Origin: DATFML01 sp964571225 | Lineage (GTDB): Bacteria; Pseudomonadota; Gammaproteobacteria; DATFLG01 | Length of the DNA stretch: 53,823 bases | Direction of reading: 5' to 3' | NCBI GenBank assembly: GCA_964571225.1 | Contig: CAZNBB010000009.1 | Location: 1-53,823 of the forward strand | Shown here: positions 9,119-17,660 of the stretch, in pieces | Position numbering within the stretch: position 1 is the first letter of the stretch | How the letters are laid out: every line of letters starts with the position of its first letter | Position numbers and translations under genes: made by a program | Notes under the pieces: generated by a model | What the model saw: only the letters and a program-made list of their open reading frames with translations | What the model was told of the DNA's origin: nothing | Database searches by the model: none

Positions 9119-10378
9119 TCATGAAGGGATGCGGCGGATACGGGCACCCAACTGGGCGAGCTTTTCCTCGATGCACTCGTAGCCGCGGTCAATGTGGTAG
9201 ATACGGTCCACCACCGTGTCCCCATCGGCCACCAGCCCGGCCAGCACCAGGCTCGCGGAGGCACGCAGATCGGTTGCCATCACCGGAGCGCCCGTCAACC
9301 GCTCGACGCCGCGGCTGATGGCCGTATTACCCTCCAGGCGGATATCGGCCCCCATGCGCTCCATTTCGTGGACATGCATGAAGCGGTTCTCGAACACCGT
9401 CTCGGTGATGGTACCCACCCCCTCGGCGACGGCGTTGAGGGCGGTGAACTGGGCCTGCATGTCCGTGGGGAAGGCCGGATAGGGGGCGGTACGCACGTTG
9501 ACGGCCCGGGGCCGGCGCCCTGCCATGTCCAGTTCCACCCAATCCTCGCCGCAGGTCACCTCGGCACCGGACTCCCGCAGAGCCTGCAGCACCGCGTCCA
9601 TGACGTCGGGGCGGGTGTTCTTGACCTTCACATGCCCGCCGGTGATCGCGGCCGCCACCAGGTAGGTGCCGGTCTCGATACGGTCGGGAAGCACGTTGTA
9701 GCTGGTGCCCTTGAGGTTCTCCACCCCTTCGATCTCGATGGTATCGGTGCCGGCACCGCGGATGCGGGCGCCCATCTGGTTGAGGCAGTTGGCCAGGTCC
9801 ACCACTTCCGGCTCGCGGGCCGCGTTCTCGATGACGGTGGTGCCGGAGGCCAGGCAGGCGGCCATCATGAGATTCTCGGTGCCGGTGACGGTGATCATGT
9901 CCATCACCAGACGGGTGCCTTTCAGACGCTTGGCGCGGGCCTTGATGTAGCCGCCCTGCACCCGGATGTCGGCGCCCAGGGCCTGCAGTCCCTTGATGTG
10001 CAGGTTCACCGGCCGCGACCCGATGGCGCAACCGCCGGGCAGAGAGACGTCGGCCTTGCCGTAGCGCGCCAGCAGCGGTCCCAGCACCAGAATGGAGGCC
10101 CGCATGGTCTTGACCAGTTCGTAGGGGGCGTAGAACTCGCGAATGGTGCGCGGGTCCACCTCGATGCTCATGCGCTCGTCCACCACCAGGTCCACGCCCA
10201 TGCGGCCCAGCAGTTCCATGGAGGTGGTGACGTCGTGCAGGTGCGGCACGTTGCCCACGGTCATGGTGTCGTCGGCCAGCAACGAAGCCACCAGAATGGG
10301 CAGCACGGCGTTCTTGGCACCGGAGATGCGGATCTCGCCTTCCAAACGGGCGCCGCCGCTGATGATCAGCTTGTCCAC
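9119..10378 (-). CDS. murA: UDP-N-acetylglucosamine 1-carboxyvinyltransferase
   Basis: 419 aa. Transfers enolpyruvate from PEP to UDP-GlcNAc, the first committed step of peptidoglycan synthesis. The UDP-GlcNAc site GAKNAVLPI holds Lys22/Asn23, and the active-site loop PGGCAIGSRPVN carries Cys117, the residue alkylated by fosfomycin; Cys (not Asp) is present, so the loop is of the fosfomycin-sensitive type. Immediately downstream of ibaG (4 bases between stop and start), as in most gammaproteobacteria. Confidence 0.98.
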   Translation of the reverse strand: MDKLIISGGARLEGEIRISGAKNAVLPILVASLLADDTMTVGNVPHLHDVTTSMELLGRMGVDLVVDERMSIEVDPRTIREFYAPYELVKTMRASILVLGPLLARYGKADVSLPGGCAIGSRPVNLHIKGLQALGADIRVQGGYIKARAKRLKGTRLVMDMITVTGTENLMMAACLASGTTVIENAAREPEVVDLANCLNQMGARIRGAGTDTIEIEGVENLKGTSYNVLPDRIETGTYLVAAAITGGHVKVKNTRPDVMDAVLQALRESGAEVTCGEDWVELDMAGRRPRAVNVRTAPYPAFPTDMQAQFTALNAVAEGVGTITETVFENRFMHVHEMERMGADIRLEGNTAISRGVERLTGAPVMATDLRASASLVLAGLVADGDTVVDRIYHIDRGYECIEEKLAQLGARIRRIPS

Positions 10379-10382
10379 GGAG

Positions 10383-10628
10383 CTACTGGATGCGGGGCTG
10401 GGCAGCCCACTTCTCGGGGGTGTAGGTGTGCAGCGCGAGGGCGTGAATTTCCTTCTGCATCAGGTCTCCGAGGGCGCCGTAGATCATCTGGTGCTGCTGT
10501 ACCATGGACTTGCCAACGAAGGCCTCGCTGATCACGATAGCCTCGAAATGGTCGCCGTCGCCCTTGACCGTGACCCGGGAGCCGGGGACGCCCGCCTCGA
10601 TCAGGCTTTTCAGTTCCTCTGCTTGCAT
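10383..10628 (-). CDS. ibaG: IbaG, BolA-family protein
   Basis: 81 aa. BolA-like proteins pair with monothiol glutaredoxins and handle Fe-S clusters; IbaG is the acid-stress paralogue encoded next to murA. The fold is seen in VTVKGDGDHFEAIVISEAFVGKS and QHQMIYGALGDLMQKEIHALALHTYTPEKW. An in-frame GTG three codons earlier (10637) is possible, but the ATG at 10628 has a GGGTGG purine stretch at a workable distance. Confidence 0.92.
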   Translation of the reverse strand: MQAEELKSLIEAGVPGSRVTVKGDGDHFEAIVISEAFVGKSMVQQHQMIYGALGDLMQKEIHALALHTYTPEKWAAQPRIQ

Positions 10629-10685
10629 ACTTGCCACCCGCTTGTCCGAAATCTGAATGTGTATCCCACCCTGTTCCGGCTCTGG

Positions 10686-11450
10686 TCACTGCCGGAGCTT
10701 GTAGCCGGTGTTCAGCATGACCAGGCAAACGGTCAGGACCGCCGCCACAAAACCGCCGGCGACCGACAGACTGAGCCAGGGTGAGACGTCCGAGACACCG
10801 AGTATCCCGAACCTGAATCCGTCAATGATATAGAAAAACGGATTGAAACGGGACACCGCATCCCAGGGAGAGGGCAGGGAATGGATGGAGTAGAACACCC
10901 CACTCAGGAACGACAGCGGGAGAATGATGAAATTCTGGAAAGCTGCCAGCTGCTCGAACTTGTCCGAGGACACGCCCGCCACCACCCCCAAACCGCCCAG
11001 AAAGGCACTGCCCAGCAGCGCGAACAGCAGGCTCCAGCCCAGATGGCTGACCGGCAGGTGCACGAAATACTGGGCCACCGCGTACACACCCAGGCCCACC
11101 ATCAGGCCGCGCAGCACCGCGGCGGCAACGAACGAGACCACGAACTCCGCGGGCGAAACCGGCGACAGCAGCAGAAACACCAGATTGCCGGTCATCTTGG
11201 ACTGGATCAGGCTGGAGGAGCTGTTGGCGAACGCGTTCTGGATGACGCTCATCATGATCAGGCCCGGAATCAGGAAGGCGGTGTAGGAGATGCCCGGGTA
11301 TACCTGCACATGGGCCGCCAGCGCCTGGGCGAACACCACCAGGTAGAGCAGCGCCGTCACCACCGGCGTCAGCACGGTCTGGACCGTCACCTTCAGGAAG
11401 CGCATGACTTCCTTGCGAAACACGGTGTAGAGTCCGCGCCAGTTGATCAT
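10686..11450 (-). CDS. yadH: ABC-2 type transporter permease, YadH-like
   Basis: 254 aa with about six membrane segments (for example SYTAFLIPGLIMMSVIQNAF and LLFALLGSAFLGGLGVVAG). Contains the ABC-2 family stretch FLSGVFYSIHSLPSPWDAVSRFNPFFYIIDGFRFG. It forms an exporter with the ATPase encoded just upstream: its start overlaps the ATPase stop by four bases (ATGA). The substrate of the YadGH system is not established. Placement between mlaB and ibaG is the arrangement seen in several non-enteric gammaproteobacteria. Confidence 0.9.
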   Translation of the reverse strand: MINWRGLYTVFRKEVMRFLKVTVQTVLTPVVTALLYLVVFAQALAAHVQVYPGISYTAFLIPGLIMMSVIQNAFANSSSSLIQSKMTGNLVFLLLSPVSPAEFVVSFVAAAVLRGLMVGLGVYAVAQYFVHLPVSHLGWSLLFALLGSAFLGGLGVVAGVSSDKFEQLAAFQNFIILPLSFLSGVFYSIHSLPSPWDAVSRFNPFFYIIDGFRFGILGVSDVSPWLSLSVAGGFVAAVLTVCLVMLNTGYKLRQ

Positions 11451-12364
11451 GCAGCCACTTCCCGGGTGAGTTCCAGGAAGATGTCCTCCAGCCCCATGTC
11501 CCGGGTGCGCAGATCCACGATGCCGATGCCGGACTGCTTGACCGAATCCAGCAGCGGACCGATCTGGTTCTCCAATTTGTGCAGGCGCAGGGTCACGGCG
11601 GCGCCGTCTCGCTCTATGACGAGCCGGTCCACGGCAGGGGGCAGGGCCCGGTCAGCGCTGTCCAGGGTCAGGCACAACAGCCGGTAGGGGTGCCGACCCA
11701 GCAGCGCCTGCTTGGTGTCCAGCGCCCGCAGCTCGCCATGGTGCAGGATGGCGATGCGGTCGCACAGGCTCTCGGCCTCCTCCAGATAGTGGGTGGTGAG
11801 CACAATGGTGTGGCCGGCGCCGTGCAAACGCCGGGTGAAGTTCCAAAGGGCCATGCGCAATTCCACATCCACCCCGGCGGTGGGCTCGTCCAGCACCACC
11901 ACCTGGGGCTTGTGGACCATGGCCTGGGCGATCAACACCCGCCGCTTCATGCCTCCCGACAGGTCGTGCAGGTTGTCGTTCGCCTTGTGGGAAAGGTCCA
12001 GCACCTCCAGCAGCTCGTCGATCCAGGCATCGTTTTCCCGGCCGAAACCAAAGTACCCCGACTGCAGACGCAGCATCTCGCGCACGGTGAAAAAGGGATC
12101 GTAGACCAGTTCCTGGGGCACCACCCCCAGGGCGGCACGGGACCGGCGATATTGGCTGACCACATCGTAGCCCAGCACACTGATCCGGCCGCTGCTGGCC
12201 TTCACCAACCCGGCCATGATGTTGATCAGCGTGGACTTGCCGGCACCGTTGGGACCCAGCAGCCCGAAAAATTCGCCCTGTTCGATGGAAAAATCCACCC
12301 CTTTCAGGGCCTGCACCGAGTGGTAGTCCTTACGGACCTGTTCGAATCGTACCGCCGCGGTCAT
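11447..12364 (-). CDS. yadG: ABC transporter ATP-binding protein, YadG-like
   Basis: 305 aa. Drives the YadH permease. Walker A GLLGPNGAGKST (about 34-45), signature LSGGMKRRVLIAQA, Walker B VVVLDEPTAGVD and the switch histidine in VLTTHYLEEAE are all present, so the ATPase should be active. A C-terminal extension after about residue 210 is typical of the drug/polysaccharide-export subfamily. It starts one base after the mlaB stop, suggesting cotranscription with the mla genes. Confidence 0.93.
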   Translation of the reverse strand: MTAAVRFEQVRKDYHSVQALKGVDFSIEQGEFFGLLGPNGAGKSTLINIMAGLVKASSGRISVLGYDVVSQYRRSRAALGVVPQELVYDPFFTVREMLRLQSGYFGFGRENDAWIDELLEVLDLSHKANDNLHDLSGGMKRRVLIAQAMVHKPQVVVLDEPTAGVDVELRMALWNFTRRLHGAGHTIVLTTHYLEEAESLCDRIAILHHGELRALDTKQALLGRHPYRLLCLTLDSADRALPPAVDRLVIERDGAAVTLRLHKLENQIGPLLDSVKQSGIGIVDLRTRDMGLEDIFLELTREVAA

Positions 12365-12365
12365 G

Positions 12366-12671
12366 TCAGTCCCTTCCCAGCGGTAGGATCTGATCGAGGC
12401 TGCTCACTCGCGCAATGGCCAGCATCTGGGCCGGCATATTGAGAAACCGGATGGCTGTCTGGCGGCGCTTGGCCGCCCGCATCCATTCCACCAGCAGCGC
12501 CAGACCCGCCGAATCGGCGCGCTCCACGTCACGCAGGTCCACGACCATTTCCGCGCTCTCATCGAGCAGGTCGCGGGCACGTTCCCAGATATCGGGCACG
12601 GTACTGAACGTCACCTCCCCACGCAGATAGAGCCGACCGCCCTCCCCCGCCTCGATGGAAGCTGCCGTCAC
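12366..12671 (-). CDS. mlaB: MlaB, STAS-domain subunit of the phospholipid ABC transporter
   Basis: 101 aa. MlaB is the cytoplasmic STAS-domain partner of MlaF in the MlaFEDB complex that moves phospholipids between the membranes. The STAS core is visible: GEVTFSTVPDIWERA, MVVDLRDVERADSAGLALLVEWMR and IRFLNMPAQMLAIARVSSL. I chose the GTG at 12671, which overlaps the mlaC stop as GTGA; the longer upstream frame only runs through mlaC in another phase and has no family similarity. Confidence 0.9.
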   Translation of the reverse strand: MTAASIEAGEGGRLYLRGEVTFSTVPDIWERARDLLDESAEMVVDLRDVERADSAGLALLVEWMRAAKRRQTAIRFLNMPAQMLAIARVSSLDQILPLGRD

Positions 12672-13276
12672 GAATCCGCCTTGTGGTTGCGCTTGGCCAG
12701 CATGTCGATCAACCCGTCCAGACCGTGGGAGCGCACTTCGCTGGTGAAGGTGCTGCGATAATTGGACACCAGGCTGATGCCGTCGACCGCAACGTCGTAG
12801 ACCTTCCATCCGTCGCGGGTCTTCTCCATGCCGTAGTCGATGGGAATCGGAGGCCCGCCGGAGCGCTGAACTTCGGTACGAACGTTCACGTCGGTGGCTC
12901 CCGGATCCATGCGCACCGGCAGATACTGGACCTTCTGGTCCCGGTACTGCTGAAGGGCACTACCGTAGGTCCTCACCAGCAACGTCTGGAACTCCGCCAC
13001 GAAACGTTTGCGCTGGTCCGGCGTGGCCTGGCGCCACGCCCGGCCCAAGGCCCACCGGGACATGCGCCGGAAGTCGAAATGCGGCAGCACGATGTCCTTG
13101 ATCAGCCCGTAGAGCTTGCCGGGATCCTTGGCGATCGCCTCATGGTTGTCTTTGAGCGCGGCAAGCATCCGCTCGGATGTCTGACGCACCAGCGCCTGAG
13201 GCGAATCCGCAACGCTTGCACCGGCGGTGCCCGCGCATAGGAAGAAGACGAACGTTGCAGCGGCAAACCATTTCAT
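12668..13276 (-). CDS. mlaC: MlaC, periplasmic phospholipid-binding shuttle
   Basis: 202 aa with a cleavable signal peptide (MKWFAAATFVFFLCAGTAGA). MlaC carries phospholipids across the periplasm between the outer-membrane MlaA complex and the inner-membrane MlaFEDB. Family features are YGLIKDIVLPHFDFRRMSRWALGRAWR and WKVYDVAVDGISLVSNYRSTF. The open frame continues 25 codons upstream, but the ATG at 13276 has an AGGTGG site and starts the signal peptide cleanly. A 183-bp gap separates it from mlaD, wider than usual inside this operon. Confidence 0.94.
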   Translation of the reverse strand: MKWFAAATFVFFLCAGTAGASVADSPQALVRQTSERMLAALKDNHEAIAKDPGKLYGLIKDIVLPHFDFRRMSRWALGRAWRQATPDQRKRFVAEFQTLLVRTYGSALQQYRDQKVQYLPVRMDPGATDVNVRTEVQRSGGPPIPIDYGMEKTRDGWKVYDVAVDGISLVSNYRSTFTSEVRSHGLDGLIDMLAKRNHKADS

Positions 13277-13459
13277 ATGAGCCACCTGTAGCTGGAAAAC
13301 GGGATACGGCCGGACCGACCCGCTCAAGCGGGCGTCGGCTGGTCGCGACAAGCCTCCGGAACCGGACGCACAATTCTCCCAGCTTTGGGGACGCAGACCA
13401 AGTGCACCGCCATCCCGCTCGGCCGATCGCCGGGACCGGGCGGCCGTTTCCGTACCGGC

Positions 13460-13933
13460 CTACGGCTTGCCTGGCGTGGCGGCCTTGTTGAAGAGGAACT
13501 GACCGATCAACTGTTCCAGCACTAGGGCGGACTGGGTCAGCTTGATTCGGTCACCGTTCTTCAGGTAGTGCTCCGAACCGCCGGGCTGCAGCGAGATGTA
13601 CTGCTCTCCCAGCAACCCGGCGGTGAAGATCCGGGCCGACGTATCGGTGGGAAACTTGTCGTACTGCTGTTCGATGGTCATGTGGACCACCGCCTCGTAA
13701 GTGTTGTTGTCGAAACCGATGGACGTGACACGACCTACACGAACGCCGGCGACGGTGACCGGCGCGCGCACCTTCAGGCCCCCGATGTCGTTGAAATCGG
13801 CTGTCACGGTGTAGCCGCCGCTGTTGCCGAACTGGCTCAGGTTGCTCACTTTCATGGCCAGCACGAAGAAGGCCCCGATACCGGCCAGCACGAACAGACC
13901 TACGACGATCTCGATCCAGCGGCTCGTCTGCAT
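13460..13933 (-). CDS. mlaD: MlaD, MCE-domain subunit of the phospholipid transporter
   Basis: 157 aa. One N-terminal membrane helix (about 7-27, IEIVVGLFVLAGIGAFFVLA) and one MCE domain (about 39-118, VTADFNDIGGLKVRAPVTVAGVRVGRV) that forms the hexameric lipid channel in the periplasm. A short C-terminal helix (LVLEQLIGQFLFNK) matches the family. It lies one base after mlaE. Confidence 0.95.
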   Translation of the reverse strand: MQTSRWIEIVVGLFVLAGIGAFFVLAMKVSNLSQFGNSGGYTVTADFNDIGGLKVRAPVTVAGVRVGRVTSIGFDNNTYEAVVHMTIEQQYDKFPTDTSARIFTAGLLGEQYISLQPGGSEHYLKNGDRIKLTQSALVLEQLIGQFLFNKAATPGKP

Positions 13934-13934
13934 C

Positions 13935-14717
13935 TTATCCTTCCCTAAACATGAGAGCGGTCAGAACGAAGTCCAGGGCAAGCACGGCCAACGACGCGTA
14001 CACCACTGTCCGGGTGGTGGCGCGGCTGACGCCCTCCGACGTCGGCACCGCATCATACCCTTCGTACACGGCGATCCAAGTCACCACGACGGCGAACACG
14101 ACGCTCTTGATGACGCCGTTGACGATATCCTCATGGAAACCGACCTTGGCCTGCATCTGCGACCAGAAGGCGCCGGAGTCCACACCCAGTAGCGACACGC
14201 CGACGAAGTAGCCGCCGAACACACCCACCATACTGAAGATGGCCGCCAGTAGCGGAAGGGAGATCACACCGCCGAGGAAGCGCGGTGCGATGATGCGCTT
14301 CACCGGGTCCACGGCCATCATCTCCATGCCCGACAACTGCTCGGTGGCCTTCATCAGGCCGATCTCCGCGGTCAATGCGGAGCCGGCCCGGCCGGCGAAC
14401 AGCAACGCGGAAATCACCGGGCCGAGCTCACGGACCAGCGACAATGCGACCACCACGCCCAGCGACTCCTCTGCGTTGAACTTCACCAGAGTGTTGTAGC
14501 CCTGCAAGCCGAGCACCATGCCCACGAACAGTCCTGAAACGACGATGATCAGCAGCGACAAGACCCCGGTCGAGTAGACCTGGGCGATGACCAGACCGGG
14601 ACGCGGCAGCAGGTTCGGCAGTCCGCTCAGCGTCTGCAGCAAAAACAGGAAGGCACGTCCGAAACGCTCCAGAAAGCCCAACCCGGAACGTCCCAGTCGT
14701 TGCACCACGTTCAGCAC
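13935..14717 (-). CDS. mlaE: MlaE, permease of the phospholipid ABC transporter
   Basis: 260 aa, about five membrane segments. Family signature stretches: FVGMVLGLQGYNTLVKF, LVRELGPVISALLFAGRAGSALTAEIG, MKATEQLSGMEMMAVDPVKRIIAPRF. The start is set at a GTG (14717) seven bases after a strong AGGAGG ribosome site; the frame continues 13 codons upstream to 14756, but that start has no such site. The protein pairs with MlaF (ATPase), MlaD and MlaB. Confidence 0.94.
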   Translation of the reverse strand: MLNVVQRLGRSGLGFLERFGRAFLFLLQTLSGLPNLLPRPGLVIAQVYSTGVLSLLIIVVSGLFVGMVLGLQGYNTLVKFNAEESLGVVVALSLVRELGPVISALLFAGRAGSALTAEIGLMKATEQLSGMEMMAVDPVKRIIAPRFLGGVISLPLLAAIFSMVGVFGGYFVGVSLLGVDSGAFWSQMQAKVGFHEDIVNGVIKSVVFAVVVTWIAVYEGYDAVPTSEGVSRATTRTVVYASLAVLALDFVLTALMFREG

Positions 14718-14808
14718 TGCGCCACCTCCTTGCACAGACGGACAGGATGAAGACAAGCAACCCGCCGGCGGCGCAAACCGTGTCTCTCGTCGTCGGTTCG
14801 CGTCATAA

Positions 14809-15630
14809 TCAGGTGCCCGCCAGCAAATCGTCGAGGTACTCGGGCGCCGGGTAGTGAAACGGGACCGGACCGTCCGGAAGCCCCTTCATGAACTGTTGGA
14901 CCCATTCCGAATTCGACCGGCCGAGGGCGCCGGGCGTGCCGTGCCCTATCACCTTTCCATCGGAAATCACATAGATGTAGTCCGAAATGGCGGCGGTCTC
15001 CTGCACGTCGTGGGACACGATGATGCTGGTCAGCCCCAGGGCGTCGTTGAGCAATCTGATCAGCTGCACGGCGGCGCCCTTGGAGATGGGATCCAGCCCC
15101 GTAAACGGTTCGTCGTACATGATCATCATGGGATCGAGGGCGATGGCACGAGCCAGGGCCACGCGTCGCGCCATACCGCCCGACAGCTCGCTGGGCATCA
15201 TATCGCGGGCGCCGCGCAAACCGACAGCCTGCAGCTTCATCAGCACCAGATCCCGCACCATGGGCTCCGACAGACGGGAATGCTCGCGCAACGGAAAGGC
15301 GACATTGTCGAACACGCTCAGGTCGGTCAGCAGCGCACCGCTCTGGAACAGCATTCCCATGCGTTTGCGCAGCTCGTACAGCGCTCGATGTCGCAGACGC
15401 GGAACCTGCTGCCCATCCACTTCGATGGTGCCCGACTGCGGGCGCAACTGCCCGCCGATCAAGCGCAGCAGGGTGGTCTTGCCGGTGCCGCTCGGCCCCA
15501 TGATGGCAGTGACCCGGCCCCGCGGGATATCCAGACTCACACCGTCAAAAATCACCCGCGAACCACGACTGAATCGCAGGTCTCGGATTTTCACCAGCGC
15601 GTCGGCGGACCGTTCTTCTGTTGTTTCCAT
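14809..15630 (-). CDS. mlaF: MlaF, ATPase of the phospholipid ABC transporter
   Basis: 273 aa. Walker A IMGPSGTGKTT (43-53), signature ELSGGMARRVALARA, Walker B MIMYDEPFTGLDPIS and IIVSHDVQETAAI are intact. The start METTEERSAD at 15630 is preceded by AGGGGA; an upstream in-frame codon at 15681 would add 17 residues with no family match. First gene of mlaFEDCB and probably of the longer run continuing into yadGH, ibaG and murA. The 132-bp region upstream should hold the promoter. Confidence 0.94.
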   Translation of the reverse strand: METTEERSADALVKIRDLRFSRGSRVIFDGVSLDIPRGRVTAIMGPSGTGKTTLLRLIGGQLRPQSGTIEVDGQQVPRLRHRALYELRKRMGMLFQSGALLTDLSVFDNVAFPLREHSRLSEPMVRDLVLMKLQAVGLRGARDMMPSELSGGMARRVALARAIALDPMMIMYDEPFTGLDPISKGAAVQLIRLLNDALGLTSIIVSHDVQETAAISDYIYVISDGKVIGHGTPGALGRSNSEWVQQFMKGLPDGPVPFHYPAPEYLDDLLAGT

Positions 15631-15720
15631 GTCCCCTGCTATGGTCGATGGCGCTGCGCCGCCGCAACGGCGCCGGTGCACGGCACGCCTCGATCGCGCC
15701 GGCCAGTCCGGCGCCGCAAA

Positions 15721-15733
15721 GTGTTGCCAACAC
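15721..15733. promoter_or_regulatory. Palindrome upstream of mlaF
   Basis: GTGTTG-C-CAACAC: perfect 6-bp arms around one base, in the gap between the DUF72 gene and mlaF. It could be an operator for the mla operon or part of a transcript end for the DUF72 gene. No -10/-35 pair next to it is convincing, so the role is open. Confidence 0.3.
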
Positions 15734-15762
15734 GCGCTTCGGAGTCAACTCCGCCGCCAGCG

Positions 15763-16473
15763 TCAAGCGCCCAATAGCCGGGCAATGGTGACAGCGTGAC
15801 GTAAGGCGTCGATATCGGGCGGATCGCCGGCGAAAATCAAGAATGCCTCATCGGCATCCGGACCGGCGTCCAGCAGACCCTGGAGGAGATCGCGCAGCCC
15901 CCGCAAGCCGGTCTTCTCACCGACCACCTCCACCAGCCCCAGCACCGTTCGCCCCTGCAGTTGCTGCTGGCCCGCCCAACTCCACTGGGCGCCCGACGCC
16001 TCCACCCACTGCGGCTGCCCGTCGGGGCTATCGGGTTCCAGCCATACCGGGTACTCGACCGTCAGCTCCGCCACCAGCGCCTGCAGTGCGGGGGCCTGCA
16101 GGTCGGCTCCCGCACCGCGCACCAGCAGCCCGCCGAGCTGTTCCTTCAACGGGTCGAGACGCAGACGCCATTCCTGCACCGGGTTCCGGGGCCGCTCGGG
16201 AACGCTCGCCTCCAACTCGACGAAGAACACGAAACGCTCGGGCACGTCGGCCGCCCACCCCGCCACCTCGCCCGGATCGGCACACTGCCACTGCCGGGCC
16301 GGCACCAGCACACTGGAGAATTCGTTGGCGTAGTAGGCCAACCGCCAGGCAGGGGGCAGGTCGTCAGGGTAGAAGGAGCCGACCCAGGCAGCGTGGTCCC
16401 AGCCGCGCGCGCCCACCTCCAGCACAGGCCGATGCTGGGTTCTTTCGGTATTCGCTGTGGGCTTACCAGTCAT
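15763..16473 (-). CDS. DUF72-family protein (TIM-barrel, unknown function)
   Basis: 236 aa. The N-terminal VGARGWDHAAWVGSFYPDDLP followed by WRLAYYANEFSSVLV resembles the DUF72 (YecE-like) opening, where a G-W..W.G.FYP motif leads into a Y...F..VE strand. The canonical glutamate of F-N-T-V-E is not present (EFSSVLV), and the rest is divergent, with family-like VFFVELEAS in the middle and a short C-terminus. Function of DUF72 proteins is not established. The ATG at 16473 is downstream of a TATACT box; the longer open frame to 16614 would cross into the divergent promoter region. Confidence 0.7.
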   Translation of the reverse strand: MTGKPTANTERTQHRPVLEVGARGWDHAAWVGSFYPDDLPPAWRLAYYANEFSSVLVPARQWQCADPGEVAGWAADVPERFVFFVELEASVPERPRNPVQEWRLRLDPLKEQLGGLLVRGAGADLQAPALQALVAELTVEYPVWLEPDSPDGQPQWVEASGAQWSWAGQQQLQGRTVLGLVEVVGEKTGLRGLRDLLQGLLDAGPDADEAFLIFAGDPPDIDALRHAVTIARLLGA

Positions 16474-16480
16474 TGAATAC

Positions 16481-16503
16481 AGTATAACCTGCAAGCACTT
16501 GCA
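16481..16503 (-). promoter_or_regulatory. Promoter and operator-like palindrome in the divergent 16474-16535 region
   Basis: On the minus strand a TATACT -10 box (16481-16486) lies eight bases before the DUF72 start codon, so the transcript would be nearly leaderless. Just upstream is the perfect palindrome TGCAAG-CA-CTTGCA (16490-16503), in the -10/-35 spacer and part of the -35 area. No good -35 is visible. A repressor bound there could also affect the divergent oxidoreductase gene at 16536. Confidence 0.4.
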
Positions 16504-16535
16504 ACGGCTCACCTGAAGCCCGAAACTCCTTCGCC

Positions 16536-17630
16536 ATGCATTTTGACCTCTTCTATGAGCTGTCGGTGCCCGGGTTCTCGGGCCGCACCGAAAGCCAGGT
16601 GTACCACGACACACTCGCGGAGCTGGAACTGGCCGAGCAATGCGGCTTCCGCACCGCCTGGCTGGTGGAGCATCATTTCATGGCCGAGTATTCCCACAGC
16701 TCGGCTCCGGATCTTTTCCTGGCGGCCGCTTCCCAACGCGCCCGTCGCCTGCGGCTGGGCCACGGCATCGTTCCCCTGCCGTACGAGCACCCGGTGCGGG
16801 TCGCCGAACGGCTGGCCACCCTGGACGTGCTCTCCGGCGGACGCGTGGAGTTCGGCTTCGGGCGCGGCTTTTCCCCCCGGGAATACGCCACCTTCGGGGT
16901 AGCCATGGCGGACAGCCGCAGCCTGACCGAGGAAGCCCTGGCGATCATCCGCCAGTCCTTCGACGGCCGACCGGTCACCTACCACGGCACCCATTACCAT
17001 ATTGATAATATTGAAATCGTTCCCAAAGTCGTGCAGCGGCCCCATCCGCCTCTGTGGACGGCCGCGGTCAGCCCGGAAAGCTTCGAGCTTGCCGCCCGCC
17101 TGGGGCTGGGCGCCCTGGCGGGGCCGTTCAAGCCCTGGTTCATGGTCAGGGAGGATATCCGCCGGTACCGGCAGCACTGGCGGCGCCACCACGGTGATGG
17201 GCCACCGGCGGCCGGCCAGAACCCCCGCGTCGGGATGACGGTCGGCGTGTTCTGCCTGGAAGACCACCAACAGGCCCGCGAGCAGGCTCGGGACGGGTTC
17301 GTCTGGTTCTACCGGCAGTTGTTCGCCCAGACCCTGCCGGTGCTGGAACGCCTCTACGAAGGCTACGAATATTACCGTCGGCTCGGCAAGCTGCGCGGCC
17401 TGGTGGACAAGGCCATCAATCTGAAGGTTCTGGAAACCCTGGGCATGGTGATCGTGGGCAATCCCGAGCACTGCATACAGCGACTGCAGGGCCTGCAGCG
17501 CGAGGGCGTGGACCATGTGCTGTGTGCCGTCGGTGCCGGCGTGCTGCCCACCGCGGCGGTGCGCACCTCCATGGAAGTGCTGGCCGAGCACGTCATTCCG
17601 CGCTTCCAGGCTCCGCCGGCAGGGTGCTGA
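16536..17630 (+). CDS. LLM-class flavin-dependent oxidoreductase (luciferase-like)
   Basis: 364 aa. A TIM-barrel of the bacterial luciferase superfamily, using reduced FMN or F420. Features: MHFDLFYELSVPG start, AEQCGFRTAWLVEHHF (the conserved EHHF), LRLGHGIVPLPYEHPVRVAERLATLDVLSGGRVEFGFGRG, and GNPEHCIQRLQGLQREGVDHVL near the end. The family includes monooxygenases and reductases, so the substrate cannot be read from sequence. It is followed 30 bases later by an SDR gene and may share its transcript. Confidence 0.87.
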   Translation: MHFDLFYELSVPGFSGRTESQVYHDTLAELELAEQCGFRTAWLVEHHFMAEYSHSSAPDLFLAAASQRARRLRLGHGIVPLPYEHPVRVAERLATLDVLSGGRVEFGFGRGFSPREYATFGVAMADSRSLTEEALAIIRQSFDGRPVTYHGTHYHIDNIEIVPKVVQRPHPPLWTAAVSPESFELAARLGLGALAGPFKPWFMVREDIRRYRQHWRRHHGDGPPAAGQNPRVGMTVGVFCLEDHQQAREQARDGFVWFYRQLFAQTLPVLERLYEGYEYYRRLGKLRGLVDKAINLKVLETLGMVIVGNPEHCIQRLQGLQREGVDHVLCAVGAGVLPTAAVRTSMEVLAEHVIPRFQAPPAGC

Positions 17631-17660
17631 CGCCGTGAGCCCTGCGCCAACCTGCGGCCG

